Positions 1-7,581 of a DNA stretch of 64,000 bases are shown here, piece after piece. The notes beneath the pieces were generated by a model, which did not search any database, had not been told where the DNA came from, and saw nothing but the letters and a program-made list of their open reading frames with translations. The DNA is taken from contig NZ_SCIN01000002.1 of NCBI RefSeq assembly GCF_004101245.1, positions 682,001 to 746,000 of the forward strand. The letters run 5' to 3'. Origin of the DNA: Sphingomonas sp. UV9. Its GTDB lineage: Bacteria > Pseudomonadota > Alphaproteobacteria > Sphingomonadales > Sphingomonadaceae. The stretch's first letter is position 1. Every line of letters begins with the position of its first letter. A program made the position numbers and the translations under genes.

Positions 1-725
1 AGGCGCTGGTGCGCGCGCAGGTGGCGCAGGTGCTTGCGAAGAACGCGCTGGCGGCGCTTGCCGGGCGCGGGGTGGATTATCCGGCGACGATCGGCGCGAC
101 CGCGTTGAAGCTCGATGCCGTGCTGCCGTTGCCGAGCACGGTGCCGGCCGATCTGCTCGCGCGGCGGGCGGATATCGGTGCAGCGCAGGCCCGGATCGAA
201 GCGGCGGCGGCGGGGCGTCAGGTGGCACGGCGCGCCTTTTATCCGAACGTGAACCTGGCGGGGTTGGCGGGGTTCCAGGCGGTCGGGCTCGGCAATCTGG
301 TGTCGCTCGATGCCGGGACGGTGGGCGTCGGGCCGGCGATCCACCTGCCGATCTTCGACAATGGCCGGCTGAAGGCCGATCTGGCGGGCGCCACCGCGGC
401 GCTCGATCTGGCGACCGCCGATTACAACGACCGGGTCGTCGGTGCGGTACGCGAGGCGGCGGATGCGGTGGCGCGGATCTCAGCGCTGGACGCCGACCGA
501 CAACGACAACGCGAGGTGGTGCGCGGCTATGCCGAGACCGGGCGGTTGAACGCCATTCGCGTGTCGAGCGGGCTCGATAGCCGGCTCGACCTCGTCGACA
601 ACGACGTGCGGTTGCTCGCTGCCGAACAGGCAGATGCCGATCTCGCCGCCAATGCCGCGCAACAGCGTGTCCAGCTGGTGCTGGCGCTGGGTGGCGGTTT
701 CGATTTTCAGGATGTGACACGATGA
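1..725 (+). CDS. Outer-membrane efflux channel, NodT/OprM family (5' end outside window)
   Basis: This is the C-terminal part of a TolC/OprM-type outer-membrane factor; the reading frame is already open at the left edge, so the start is missing. About 240 residues are visible. The segment with PADLLARRADI, followed by an AQARIEAA helix and the FYPNVNLAGLAG strand, is typical of the second half of NodT-type channels, and long Ala-rich helices follow. The stop overlaps the start of the EmrA-like gene (ATGA at 722-725), so the two are translationally coupled. With the EmrB-like gene downstream this forms a complete tripartite exporter spanning both membranes. The family assignment is firm; the substrate is unknown. 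Confidence 0.88.
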   Translation, partial: ALVRAQVAQVLAKNALAALAGRGVDYPATIGATALKLDAVLPLPSTVPADLLARRADIGAAQARIEAAAAGRQVARRAFYPNVNLAGLAGFQAVGLGNLVSLDAGTVGVGPAIHLPIFDNGRLKADLAGATAALDLATADYNDRVVGAVREAADAVARISALDADRQRQREVVRGYAETGRLNAIRVSSGLDSRLDLVDNDVRLLAAEQADADLAANAAQQRVQLVLALGGGFDFQDVTR

Positions 726-1900
726 CCGATACGCAGACCGATCCGGCACCCGCACCCGCAACTCCTCCCGCGCCCGCCGGTAATCCGCGGGCACGCAAGC
801 GGGCGCTGACGATCCTCGGCGTCGTCGTCGTGATCGGCGCGATCGTGTGGGCGGTGTTCCATTTCCTGCTCGCCGCGCCCGAGCAGGAAACCGACGATGC
901 GTATGTCGCCGGCGACGTGGTGGCGATCACCGCGCGCGATCCGGGGCAGGTGACCGCGATCCATGCCGACAACACGCAGGTGGTGAAGGCCGGGCAGCCG
1001 TTGATCGACCTCGACGCCGCGACCGCAGACGTCGGCCTGGCGTCGGCGGAGGCGGAGCTGGCGCGGGCGGTACGCACGACCCGGTCGGACTTCTCGAAGG
1101 TGAACGAGACCGGCGCGGCGGTGGTCCAGGCCGAGGCCGAGCTGGCGCGGGCGCGGAACGATCTTGCGCGACGTCGCGGGGCGGCTGCGGAAGGCGCGAT
1201 CTCGGGCGAGGAACTGAGCCATGCGGCGGATCAGGTGAAGGTGGCGGCGGCAACGCTGCAACTCGCGCGCAGCCAGCAGGCGCAGTCGCGCAGCGGCGTT
1301 GCGGGCACGACCGTGTCGAACAACCCGGCGGTGATGGCGGCGATCGCGGCGTATCGGCGCGCGGCGATTACGCGCAGCCACATGCATGTGGTCGCGCCGA
1401 TCGACGGCGTGGTGGCGCAGCGGACCGTACAGCTCGGGCAGCACGTTGCGCCGGGGATGCCGCTAATGTCGGTGGTGCCGCTCGACCGCGTGTGGGTCGA
1501 TGCGAACTTCCGCGAGACGCAGTTGCGCGATCTGCGGATCGGGCAAGCAGCGACGGTGACCGCGGACATGTACGGCGACGACCTGGTCTATCACGGGCGT
1601 GTCGTCGGGCTGGGCGCGGGCAGCGGCAACGCGTTCGCGCTGCTGCCGCCGCAGAATGCGAGCGGCAACTGGATCAAGATCACGCAGCGCGTGCCGGTGC
1701 GGATCGCGCTCGACAAGGGCGAGTTGCGGCGCAATCCGTTGCGGGTCGGGCTGTCGGTCAACACGATCGTCGATACCGCGGACAAGTCGGGGACGATGGT
1801 CGGGCGGCCGGCGACGGCAGCGTATAAGGGGCTGGCAACCGGCGCGGGCGATGCTGCGGTCGAGGCGAAGATCCGGCAGATCATTGCGGCTAACCGGTGA
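722..1900 (+). CDS. HlyD/EmrA-family membrane fusion protein of a multidrug exporter
   Basis: A 392-residue periplasmic adaptor that links an inner-membrane MFS pump to the outer-membrane channel. Residues 1-28 are a Pro/Ala-rich cytoplasmic tail, 29-50 a single membrane helix, and ETDDAYVAGD (56-65) is the classic EmrA/HlyD start of the first barrel strand. Two long Ala/Glu-rich helices form the hairpin, and the C-terminal barrel carries NWIKITQRVPVRI, a hallmark of EmrA. It overlaps the upstream channel gene by 4 nt. The EmrB-like gene follows after 283 nt that hold two large palindromes, an unusual gap inside such an operon. Confidence 0.93.
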   Translation: MTDTQTDPAPAPATPPAPAGNPRARKRALTILGVVVVIGAIVWAVFHFLLAAPEQETDDAYVAGDVVAITARDPGQVTAIHADNTQVVKAGQPLIDLDAATADVGLASAEAELARAVRTTRSDFSKVNETGAAVVQAEAELARARNDLARRRGAAAEGAISGEELSHAADQVKVAAATLQLARSQQAQSRSGVAGTTVSNNPAVMAAIAAYRRAAITRSHMHVVAPIDGVVAQRTVQLGQHVAPGMPLMSVVPLDRVWVDANFRETQLRDLRIGQAATVTADMYGDDLVYHGRVVGLGAGSGNAFALLPPQNASGNWIKITQRVPVRIALDKGELRRNPLRVGLSVNTIVDTADKSGTMVGRPATAAYKGLATGAGDAAVEAKIRQIIAANR

Positions 1901-1951
1901 TGATGGGGTGTTATCAAGGAGCGGCGTGCCGGACTGAACTCGGACTGCCCT

Positions 1952-2014
1952 TCCTTGTTCTCCCGCGAAGGCGGGAGCCCAGACTGGGCTCCCGCCTTCG
2001 CGGGAGAACAAGGA
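1952..2014. repeat. Perfect inverted repeat, family A (31-bp arms, 1-nt centre)
   Basis: The arms 1952-1982 and 1984-2014 are exact reverse complements around a single A at 1983. The core reads TCCCGCGAAGGCGGGAG. Related, less perfect copies lie at 15327-15410, 19941-19999 and 38421-38482, always between genes. It sits between the emrA-like and emrB-like genes, so a transcript of the operon would form a very stable hairpin here. No T-run follows, so a simple terminator role is not indicated. Confidence 0.9.
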
Positions 2015-2038
2015 GCGGGCGTTACGCTGTTTTAGGCG

Positions 2039-2146
2039 CACCACCCCGGCGGAGGCCGGGGCCCAATTGGGGGACGACCGTGACTGCGCGCGTCCCTTCG
2101 TCACCTTGGCTTTCCCAATTGGGCCCCGGCCTTCGCCGGGGTGGTG
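2039..2146. repeat. Dispersed palindromic element, family B
   Basis: The ends CACCACCCCGG and CCGGGGTGGTG are inverted, each arm continuing inward to CCCAATTGGG. About 30 nt of unrelated sequence sits in the middle. Copies with the same arms and different centres lie at 10798-10925, 19766-19873 and 38509-38615. The conserved arms with variable centres look like a REP/MITE-like dispersed repeat rather than a regulatory site of one gene. Confidence 0.88.
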
Positions 2147-2183
2147 TTGGCGTCGCGTATCGCTCTCAGCGGAGCGCCGCATA

Positions 2184-3728
2184 ATGGCCGCGCCCTCGGG
2201 ACCCGGCCCGGCGCCGCTGGTCGGCGGTTCGCTCGCGCTGACCGCGTTCGCGCTGGCGCTCGGCACGTTCATGCAGGTGCTGGACACCACGATCGCCAAC
2301 GTCTCGTTGCCGACGATCGCCGGCAACCTCGGCGTCTCCAGCGATAATTCCACCTGGATCGTCACGGCGTTTGCCGTCGCCAACGGCGTGGCGGTGCCGC
2401 TGACCGGCTGGCTGATGGGTCGGTTCGGGGTGGTGCGGACGTTCTGCGTGTCCGTCTTCCTGTTCACGATCGCGTCGTTCCTGTGCGGCATCGCATGGGA
2501 CCTGCCGTCGCTGATCGGCTTTCGCATTCTCCAGGGTGCGGTGTCGGGGCCGATGATACCCGGCAGCCAGGCGCTGCTGATCGCGATCTTCCCCGTCCAC
2601 AAGCGCTCCACCGCGCTCGGCATCTGGTCGATGACGACGTTGGTCGCGCCGATCATGGGGCCGATCCTCGGCGGCTACATCTCCGACAATTATCACTGGA
2701 GCTGGATTTTCCTGATCAACGTGCCGTTCGGGATGTTCTGCGCCTTCGTGTGCTGGAACAAGCTCGGCAAGCGCGACACGCCGACGCGGAAATTACCTAT
2801 CGACCAGGTCGGGTTGATCCTGCTGGTGGTGTGGGTCGGTGCGCTGCAGATCGTGCTCGATCTTGGCAAGAACGACGACTGGTTCGCGGCCGACCGGATC
2901 GTCATCGCCGCGGTCGTCGCGACGATCGGCTTTATCGGCTGGATCATCTGGGAGCTGACCGACGCCAACCCGGCGGTGAACCTGTCGCTGTTCAAGAGCC
3001 GCAACTTCACGATCGGGACGATCGCGTTCTGTCTCGGTTATGCGGTGTTCTTCGCCAACACGCTGTTGCTGCCACTCTGGTTGCAGACGCAGCTTGGCTA
3101 CACCGCGACCTGGGCGGGGCTGGTCGCGGCACCGTCGGGTGCGGTCGCGGTGATCCTGACGCCGTTCGTGGCGCGGCTCAGCGGCAAGATCGACGCGCGC
3201 ATCCTCGCCACCGTGGCGTTCGCGTCGTTCGGCTACTCCTATTATCTCCGCTCGGGCTACACGACGGGGGCGAGCTTCTATGATCTGATGCTGCCGCTGA
3301 TGGTGCAGGGGATCGCGATGAGCACGTTCTTCCTGGCGATGCTGACGATCTCGCTCGATCGGATCCCGGCCGAGCGGCTGCCGTCCGCGACCGGGATCTC
3401 GAACTTCGCGCGCATCACCTCGGGCAGCTTCGCCGCGTCGATCATCACGACGGCGTGGGATCGCCGCGAGACGCTCCACCAGAGCCGGCTGTCGGAGGCG
3501 ATCGGGACGGGTTCGCCCTACCAGATGGCGCAGGGTGCGTTGACTCGGATGGGGCTGACCGACGTCCAGGCGGCGGGCGCGATCACCCGGCAGATGGTCG
3601 CGCAGGCGTATCTGCTCGCGTCGACTGACCTGTTCCGCATGTCGGCCTGGCTGTGCCTGGCGATGGTGATCATCGTGTGGTTCACGCGCCGTGCCAGTCC
3701 TCCGCAAGGGCCGATCGCGGCGGACTGA
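2184..3728 (+). CDS. EmrB/QacA-family drug:proton antiporter (DHA2 MFS)
   Basis: A 514-residue major facilitator with about 14 membrane helices. LDTTIANVSLPTIAGNLG marks helix 1, GWLMGRFGVVRTF is motif A after helix 2, and GFRILQGAVSGPMIPGSQ is the region around antiporter motif C. The ATG at 2184 is chosen because GGAG lies 9 nt upstream and the protein then begins just before helix 1. A longer frame from 2067 would run through palindrome B and adds no family sequence. With the upstream channel and EmrA-like adaptor it should expel hydrophobic compounds using the proton gradient; the substrate is not predictable. Confidence 0.93.
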   Translation: MAAPSGPGPAPLVGGSLALTAFALALGTFMQVLDTTIANVSLPTIAGNLGVSSDNSTWIVTAFAVANGVAVPLTGWLMGRFGVVRTFCVSVFLFTIASFLCGIAWDLPSLIGFRILQGAVSGPMIPGSQALLIAIFPVHKRSTALGIWSMTTLVAPIMGPILGGYISDNYHWSWIFLINVPFGMFCAFVCWNKLGKRDTPTRKLPIDQVGLILLVVWVGALQIVLDLGKNDDWFAADRIVIAAVVATIGFIGWIIWELTDANPAVNLSLFKSRNFTIGTIAFCLGYAVFFANTLLLPLWLQTQLGYTATWAGLVAAPSGAVAVILTPFVARLSGKIDARILATVAFASFGYSYYLRSGYTTGASFYDLMLPLMVQGIAMSTFFLAMLTISLDRIPAERLPSATGISNFARITSGSFAASIITTAWDRRETLHQSRLSEAIGTGSPYQMAQGALTRMGLTDVQAAGAITRQMVAQAYLLASTDLFRMSAWLCLAMVIIVWFTRRASPPQGPIAAD

Positions 3729-3857
3729 TCGCGAACTGTCATTTCCTTATGACCGGCGGTCGGCGGAACGATCGCCGAGAATAGAAACGTTATTGCAACC
3801 ACTTGCCCCTAATGGTGTGTTTACCAGATACGAACTGCCTGTGGGGGGCCAGAAACC

Positions 3858-4133
3858 ATGACGATCAAGAATACCGCTTTGCGGGCCGCAGCCTTGTGCC
3901 TTTTGTCCAGCGCGGCGCCGGCCTGGGCCAGCGCGCCCGTGACCTGCACCCAGTCCATCAGCAAGCCACGCCTGGTCTGCGACGAAGGCGCCTGCGTCCG
4001 CGTCTCGGTCGACGACCTGTGCGATGCGGTGCGCGCCTCCTATCCGGTCAAGCGCCGGACGCTGAAGCCGCTCCGGATCGATGTGAACCCGGTGCGCGAC
4101 GAACTGACGCTGTTGATCGCCAGCGTCAGCTGA
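3858..4133 (+). CDS. Small secreted protein of unknown function
   Basis: A 91-residue protein with a clear signal peptide (about 1-26: Lys/Arg start, hydrophobic core, AWASA cleavage site). The mature part is short and contains three cysteines, two of them in CDEGAC and one in DDLCDA, so a periplasmic disulfide is possible. GGGGGG lies about 8-10 nt before the ATG. I recognise no domain. It is convergent with the lactonase gene, only 12 nt away. Confidence 0.68.
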   Translation: MTIKNTALRAAALCLLSSAAPAWASAPVTCTQSISKPRLVCDEGACVRVSVDDLCDAVRASYPVKRRTLKPLRIDVNPVRDELTLLIASVS

Positions 4134-4145
4134 CTCGGTTGAGCG

Positions 4146-5198
4146 TCAGCTAAGGAGGGCGAACGCGGCACCGGGAACGGTGACCGCGTGGTCGGTCGGG
4201 GCGAGCGTCCCGTCCGGCAGGATATCGAGCATCGTGACGCGGTGATCGCGTTCGTGGACGACGATCATCCGGCGCTCGGCCTCGACGATCAGAAAGAACC
4301 GCGGCGACGTGCCACCGCTGGCGACATGCTGGATCGGTGTCGCGTCGCCGTGCGTATCCAGCGCGAAGACCGTGATGCTCTCATGCCCGCGGTTGGACAC
4401 GTACAGCCGATCGCCCGCGGCGTTGGCGCCGATATGCGCCAGGATGTTGGCACCCTGCCATCCGGCCGAGAGCGTCGACAGCGTCGCACGCGCGCGCAAG
4501 TCCGCATCGTCGACATCCAGCACGACCAGCGTGCTCGTGAGTTCGCAGGCGAGATACGCCGTGTGCGGATGGCGTGGATGAAACAGCATATGACGCGGAC
4601 CCGATCCGGGCGGCGCGGCGAACGCCGTACGCGGCGGACCGAGCGTGCCCCGATCGACGTCGAAGGCGAAGGCGCGGACCTCGTCGGTTCCCAGGTCGGT
4701 GGCATACATCGTCCGGTTGTCGGGGCCGAAGCCGACCCAGTGCGCGTGCGGCGATTGCTGGCGGTCGGCGTTCGGCCCGCTGCCGCTGTTGGCGTGCACG
4801 ATCGGCGGTGCGATCGGCATCCCGTTCGCATCCAACCGGTACAGCGCGGTGCTGCCGCTCGCATAATTGGCGACCGCGACGCAGGATTGGGCGGCGTCGA
4901 GCGCGACATGGCAGGGTGCCGAGCCGCCCGTGCTCACCTGCCCGAGGCAGGTCCACCCCGAATCCGCGCGCCGATACACACCGAGCATCCCGTCGTCGCG
5001 CTCGTCGACCAGATAGTGCAGGTCGAACCGCGGCGCATACGCACCGAACGACGCGTTGGCCGCCGCGGCGTAGGGCGCGCCGGCAGCGAGCCGACCCGCG
5101 TCATCCAGCAACGGATAGAGCCCGGCGCCGCCGCCGCCGGCATAGGTACCGATCCAGCAGGAGGCGGGCAGGGCGGGGAGTGTCTCGGGCGCGGTCAT
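4146..5198 (-). CDS. Beta-propeller lactonase (6-phosphogluconolactonase-like)
   Basis: A 350-residue protein of the seven-bladed beta-propeller lactonase family, close to the 330-350 residues usual for Pgl enzymes. It opens with WIGTYAGGGGAGLY, the typical first blade, and later has HYLVDERDDG, PHAHWVGFGPDNR, GPRHMLFHPRHPHTAYLACEL and ILAHIGANAAGDRLYVSNRGHESI, which match the blade motifs of the family. There is no signal peptide, so it should act in the cytoplasm on a sugar lactone. 6-phosphogluconolactone is the best-known substrate, but another lactone, including arabinolactone, cannot be excluded. It stands alone here. Confidence 0.85.
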   Translation of the reverse strand: MTAPETLPALPASCWIGTYAGGGGAGLYPLLDDAGRLAAGAPYAAAANASFGAYAPRFDLHYLVDERDDGMLGVYRRADSGWTCLGQVSTGGSAPCHVALDAAQSCVAVANYASGSTALYRLDANGMPIAPPIVHANSGSGPNADRQQSPHAHWVGFGPDNRTMYATDLGTDEVRAFAFDVDRGTLGPPRTAFAAPPGSGPRHMLFHPRHPHTAYLACELTSTLVVLDVDDADLRARATLSTLSAGWQGANILAHIGANAAGDRLYVSNRGHESITVFALDTHGDATPIQHVASGGTSPRFFLIVEAERRMIVVHERDHRVTMLDILPDGTLAPTDHAVTVPGAAFALLS

Positions 5199-5258
5199 CC
5201 GGCGCGTCTAGCCCCGTTTCGCCGCTCCGTCACAGGTGCGCGCTGTCGGTCCGCGCGG

Positions 5259-5411
5259 TCACGCCTTGAGCACGGCAATCAATTGTTCGCGGTAAAATCG
5301 CGCCAGATCCTCGTGCATCCGAGCGACGTCGGCGTTGAGGGCACGGTGGGCAAGGACGGATTGATCGTCCATGCGGCGTTCGATCACGGAAGGGGGCGGC
5401 AGCATGTCCAT
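5259..5411 (-). CDS. Very small protein of unknown function (50 aa)
   Basis: An ATG at 5409-5411 opens 50 codons ending in TGA at 5259-5261, with AGGG about 5 nt upstream of the start. The product begins MDMLPPPSVIERRMDD and continues as one amphipathic, charged helix ending in RFYREQLIAVLKA. The composition looks coding, but no family is recognised. It lies between the lactonase and two other small unknown genes. Confidence 0.5.
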   Translation of the reverse strand: MDMLPPPSVIERRMDDQSVLAHRALNADVARMHEDLARFYREQLIAVLKA

Positions 5412-5535
5412 CGCCACCCTGCTGAACTTGTTGTGTTGCAGTCGAATTTCGGGAGAGGGTTAATCGCCCGGCGTTCCGTCCAAAACCGTGTTCCGCGGGC
5501 TGGCATTGCCGTCGACCTTGGCCTACCGATCCGAC

Positions 5536-5793
5536 ATGGGCGATCTGGATAGACTGGTTCCTTCGGGGATCATCGAGCAATGGGTCTATCACCTGCGACG
5601 GCAGCGTTCGCGGGCGTCGGACGCGATCTGGCTGATAGACCAGGGTTTCACGCTGCACGACGGACAGGACGGCGTGCCGCAGAACGACGCGACCGCTCGC
5701 TGGCGCGCCGAACAGGAAACCGTCGTCGAGGAGGTGACCTCCCTGCTCGCGCTGTACGACGGGATCAACCTCGGCAAGGTCGATCTGGACTAA
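5536..5793 (+). CDS. Small hypothetical protein (85 aa)
   Basis: An open frame giving MGDLDRLVPSGIIEQW, then a basic stretch and an acidic, helical C-terminus (EQETVVEEVTSLLALYDG). Composition is protein-like, with good charge patterning. No strong ribosome-binding site is seen before 5536; a GTG at 5488 in the same frame is the alternative start (101 aa). It is convergent with the small gene at 5803-6078. Function unknown. Confidence 0.45.
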   Translation: MGDLDRLVPSGIIEQWVYHLRRQRSRASDAIWLIDQGFTLHDGQDGVPQNDATARWRAEQETVVEEVTSLLALYDGINLGKVDLD

Positions 5794-5802
5794 GCCCAAG
5801 GC

Positions 5803-6078
5803 TTAGTTGGCGTCGCGGTAGCTTTCCCGCATCAGCCAGCCGGTATGCTGGAGCGCCGAACTCTGCGGTGGCGCGGCGTCGGGCATTACGGCGACCTGCT
5901 CGGCCGACGCGGCAAGGAGCAGATGATGCTCGCGCAAAAGACTATGCGCCTTTCGCGCGGCATCGGACTGCGACCGGCGCGCAAGCCCTTGCTCCTGCTC
6001 GGCGCGATCCTGATGGTATCGAACCTGCGCGCGCCACGCCTGCACACACTCGGTCTCGGGTAGGCCCTGGTCGGTCAT
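5803..6078 (-). CDS. Small hypothetical protein (91 aa)
   Basis: The start is set at ATG 6078 because GGAG lies about 8 nt upstream; a longer version from 6099 has no such site. The product is a hydrophilic, largely helical protein (MTDQGLPETECVQAWRAQV, then a Gln/Glu/Arg-rich coiled-coil-like stretch and a HLLLAASAEQVA segment). It has no signal peptide or recognised domain. It lies 84 nt upstream of the RND outer-membrane lipoprotein stop and points the same way as that operon. Confidence 0.5.
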   Translation of the reverse strand: MTDQGLPETECVQAWRAQVRYHQDRAEQEQGLARRSQSDAARKAHSLLREHHLLLAASAEQVAVMPDAAPPQSSALQHTGWLMRESYRDAN

Positions 6079-6161
6079 GATGATCTCCATCTGTCCCACC
6101 TGCTTGATGTACCTTAGTTGCTGGCGTGTTTCAAAAGTTAGTTAACGCGCCCGTTCGATCG

Positions 6162-7571
6162 TTATGTGGGCGTGGATGCGGCCTGCCAGCCGCCGCCGAG
6201 GGCGCGGAACAGGTCGACCTGCGCGCCGGCGATCCGTGCATCCGCCGCGGCGAGGTCCGTATCTGTGTCGGCCAGTGTCCGTTCGGCGTCGAGGACGTCG
6301 AGAAAGTCGATCTGGCCTTCGCGCTGGCGGGCGCGGGTGATGCGCGCGGCGGTGGCGGCGTTGTCGTGCGCGGATTGCAGCTGCGTGCGGCGATCGAGTT
6401 CGCGCGCGTAGTTGGACAGCGCGGTCTCGGTTTCCTCGAGCGCGGTCAGAACGCTGCCGTCGAAGCTGGCGAGTGCGCCGCGCGTGTCGGCTTCGGCGCC
6501 GGCGATGCGGGCGCGCGCGGCGGATTGGTTGACCGACCAGTTGAGCAACGGGCCGAGCAGCCAGCGGATCGGGCCGCCGGTGAACACGTCGCCGACGCTG
6601 AGCGCGGTCGAGCCTATCGATCCGCCGAGCGCAATCTGCGGATAGAGTTGCGACGTCTGGACGCCGATCCGCGCGGTGGCGGCGGCGAGCCGGCGTTCGG
6701 CGGCGTGGACGTCGGGGCGACGCGCGAGCAGACTCGCGCCGTCGCCGATCGGGATCGGCCGGTCGAGCCGCGGTGTGGTCGTGCGCGCGCCGGCGCTGGC
6801 GGGGAGATCCTGCGGGGTGCGGCCAGTGAGCGTGGCGAGGCGGAAGAGCGCGGCCTGACGCTCGGCTTCGATCTGCGGGATGTTCGCGGCGCGCTGATCA
6901 CGCAGGGCGGCGATCCGGACCTGGTCGAGGCGCGCGGCGCGGCCGGCGTCGACACGCTTGCCGGTCAGCGTGTTCGACTTGTCGAGAAGGTCGACGATGC
7001 GCCGGGCGACCGCGAGGCGTTCGGCGGACGAGGCGGCGTCGACATAGGCGCGCGTGGTGGCGGCGACGATCGAGACCCGCACCGCGTCGGCATCGGCCTG
7101 CGCCGCGCCGACGTCGCCGCGGGCTGCCTCGACGTTGCGGCGGACGCGGCCGGCGAGATCGACCTCGTAGCTGACGTCGAGGCCGACATCGTAGGTGGCG
7201 CGCTCGCGGTCGAAGCCGGGCAGGTTCTGGAGTTGCGAGGTGCGCGCGTAATTGCCGCTCGCGCCGGCGTTCACCTGCGGCTCGCGGTCGGTCTTGGCGC
7301 CGCGCAGCGACGCGCGGGCACTGTCGAGGCGGGCGACGGCGACGCGCAGGTCGGTGTTCGCGGCCAGCGCATCCGCGACGAGGCCGTCGAGGACCGGGTC
7401 GCGGTACATCCGCCACCAGTCGGTGTCGGGCGCCGTCGCGACGGTCGCCGTGTTGGCGGTGACGAACGATGCCGACGCCTTGGGCGGGGTGATCGGCGGG
7501 ACATAGTCGGGGCCGGCGGCACACGCGGCGAGCGTCAGCGCCGAGAGGCTCGCGAGAAGCAGGGACTTCAT
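6162..7571 (-). CDS. RND efflux outer-membrane lipoprotein, NodT/OprM family
   Basis: A 469-residue outer-membrane channel for the RND pump. The ATG at 7571 gives MKSLLLASLSALTLAACAAG with lipobox LAAC (Cys17), so it is a lipoprotein; a longer frame from 7661 would put 30 extra residues in front of the signal peptide and is rejected. GPDYVPP after the lipid-modified Cys and DWWRMYRDPVLDGLV are standard for the family, and two repeated helical hairpins follow. It starts 10 nt after the pump stop, as the last gene of the adaptor-pump-channel operon. Confidence 0.94.
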   Translation of the reverse strand: MKSLLLASLSALTLAACAAGPDYVPPITPPKASASFVTANTATVATAPDTDWWRMYRDPVLDGLVADALAANTDLRVAVARLDSARASLRGAKTDREPQVNAGASGNYARTSQLQNLPGFDRERATYDVGLDVSYEVDLAGRVRRNVEAARGDVGAAQADADAVRVSIVAATTRAYVDAASSAERLAVARRIVDLLDKSNTLTGKRVDAGRAARLDQVRIAALRDQRAANIPQIEAERQAALFRLATLTGRTPQDLPASAGARTTTPRLDRPIPIGDGASLLARRPDVHAAERRLAAATARIGVQTSQLYPQIALGGSIGSTALSVGDVFTGGPIRWLLGPLLNWSVNQSAARARIAGAEADTRGALASFDGSVLTALEETETALSNYARELDRRTQLQSAHDNAATAARITRARQREGQIDFLDVLDAERTLADTDTDLAAADARIAGAQVDLFRALGGGWQAASTPT

Positions 7572-7581
7572 GAGGCTGGTC

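Noticed and set aside
2067..2183. N-terminal extension of the EmrB-like gene
   Set aside because: It translates the family B palindrome; a good ribosome-binding site and the family N-terminus are at 2184.
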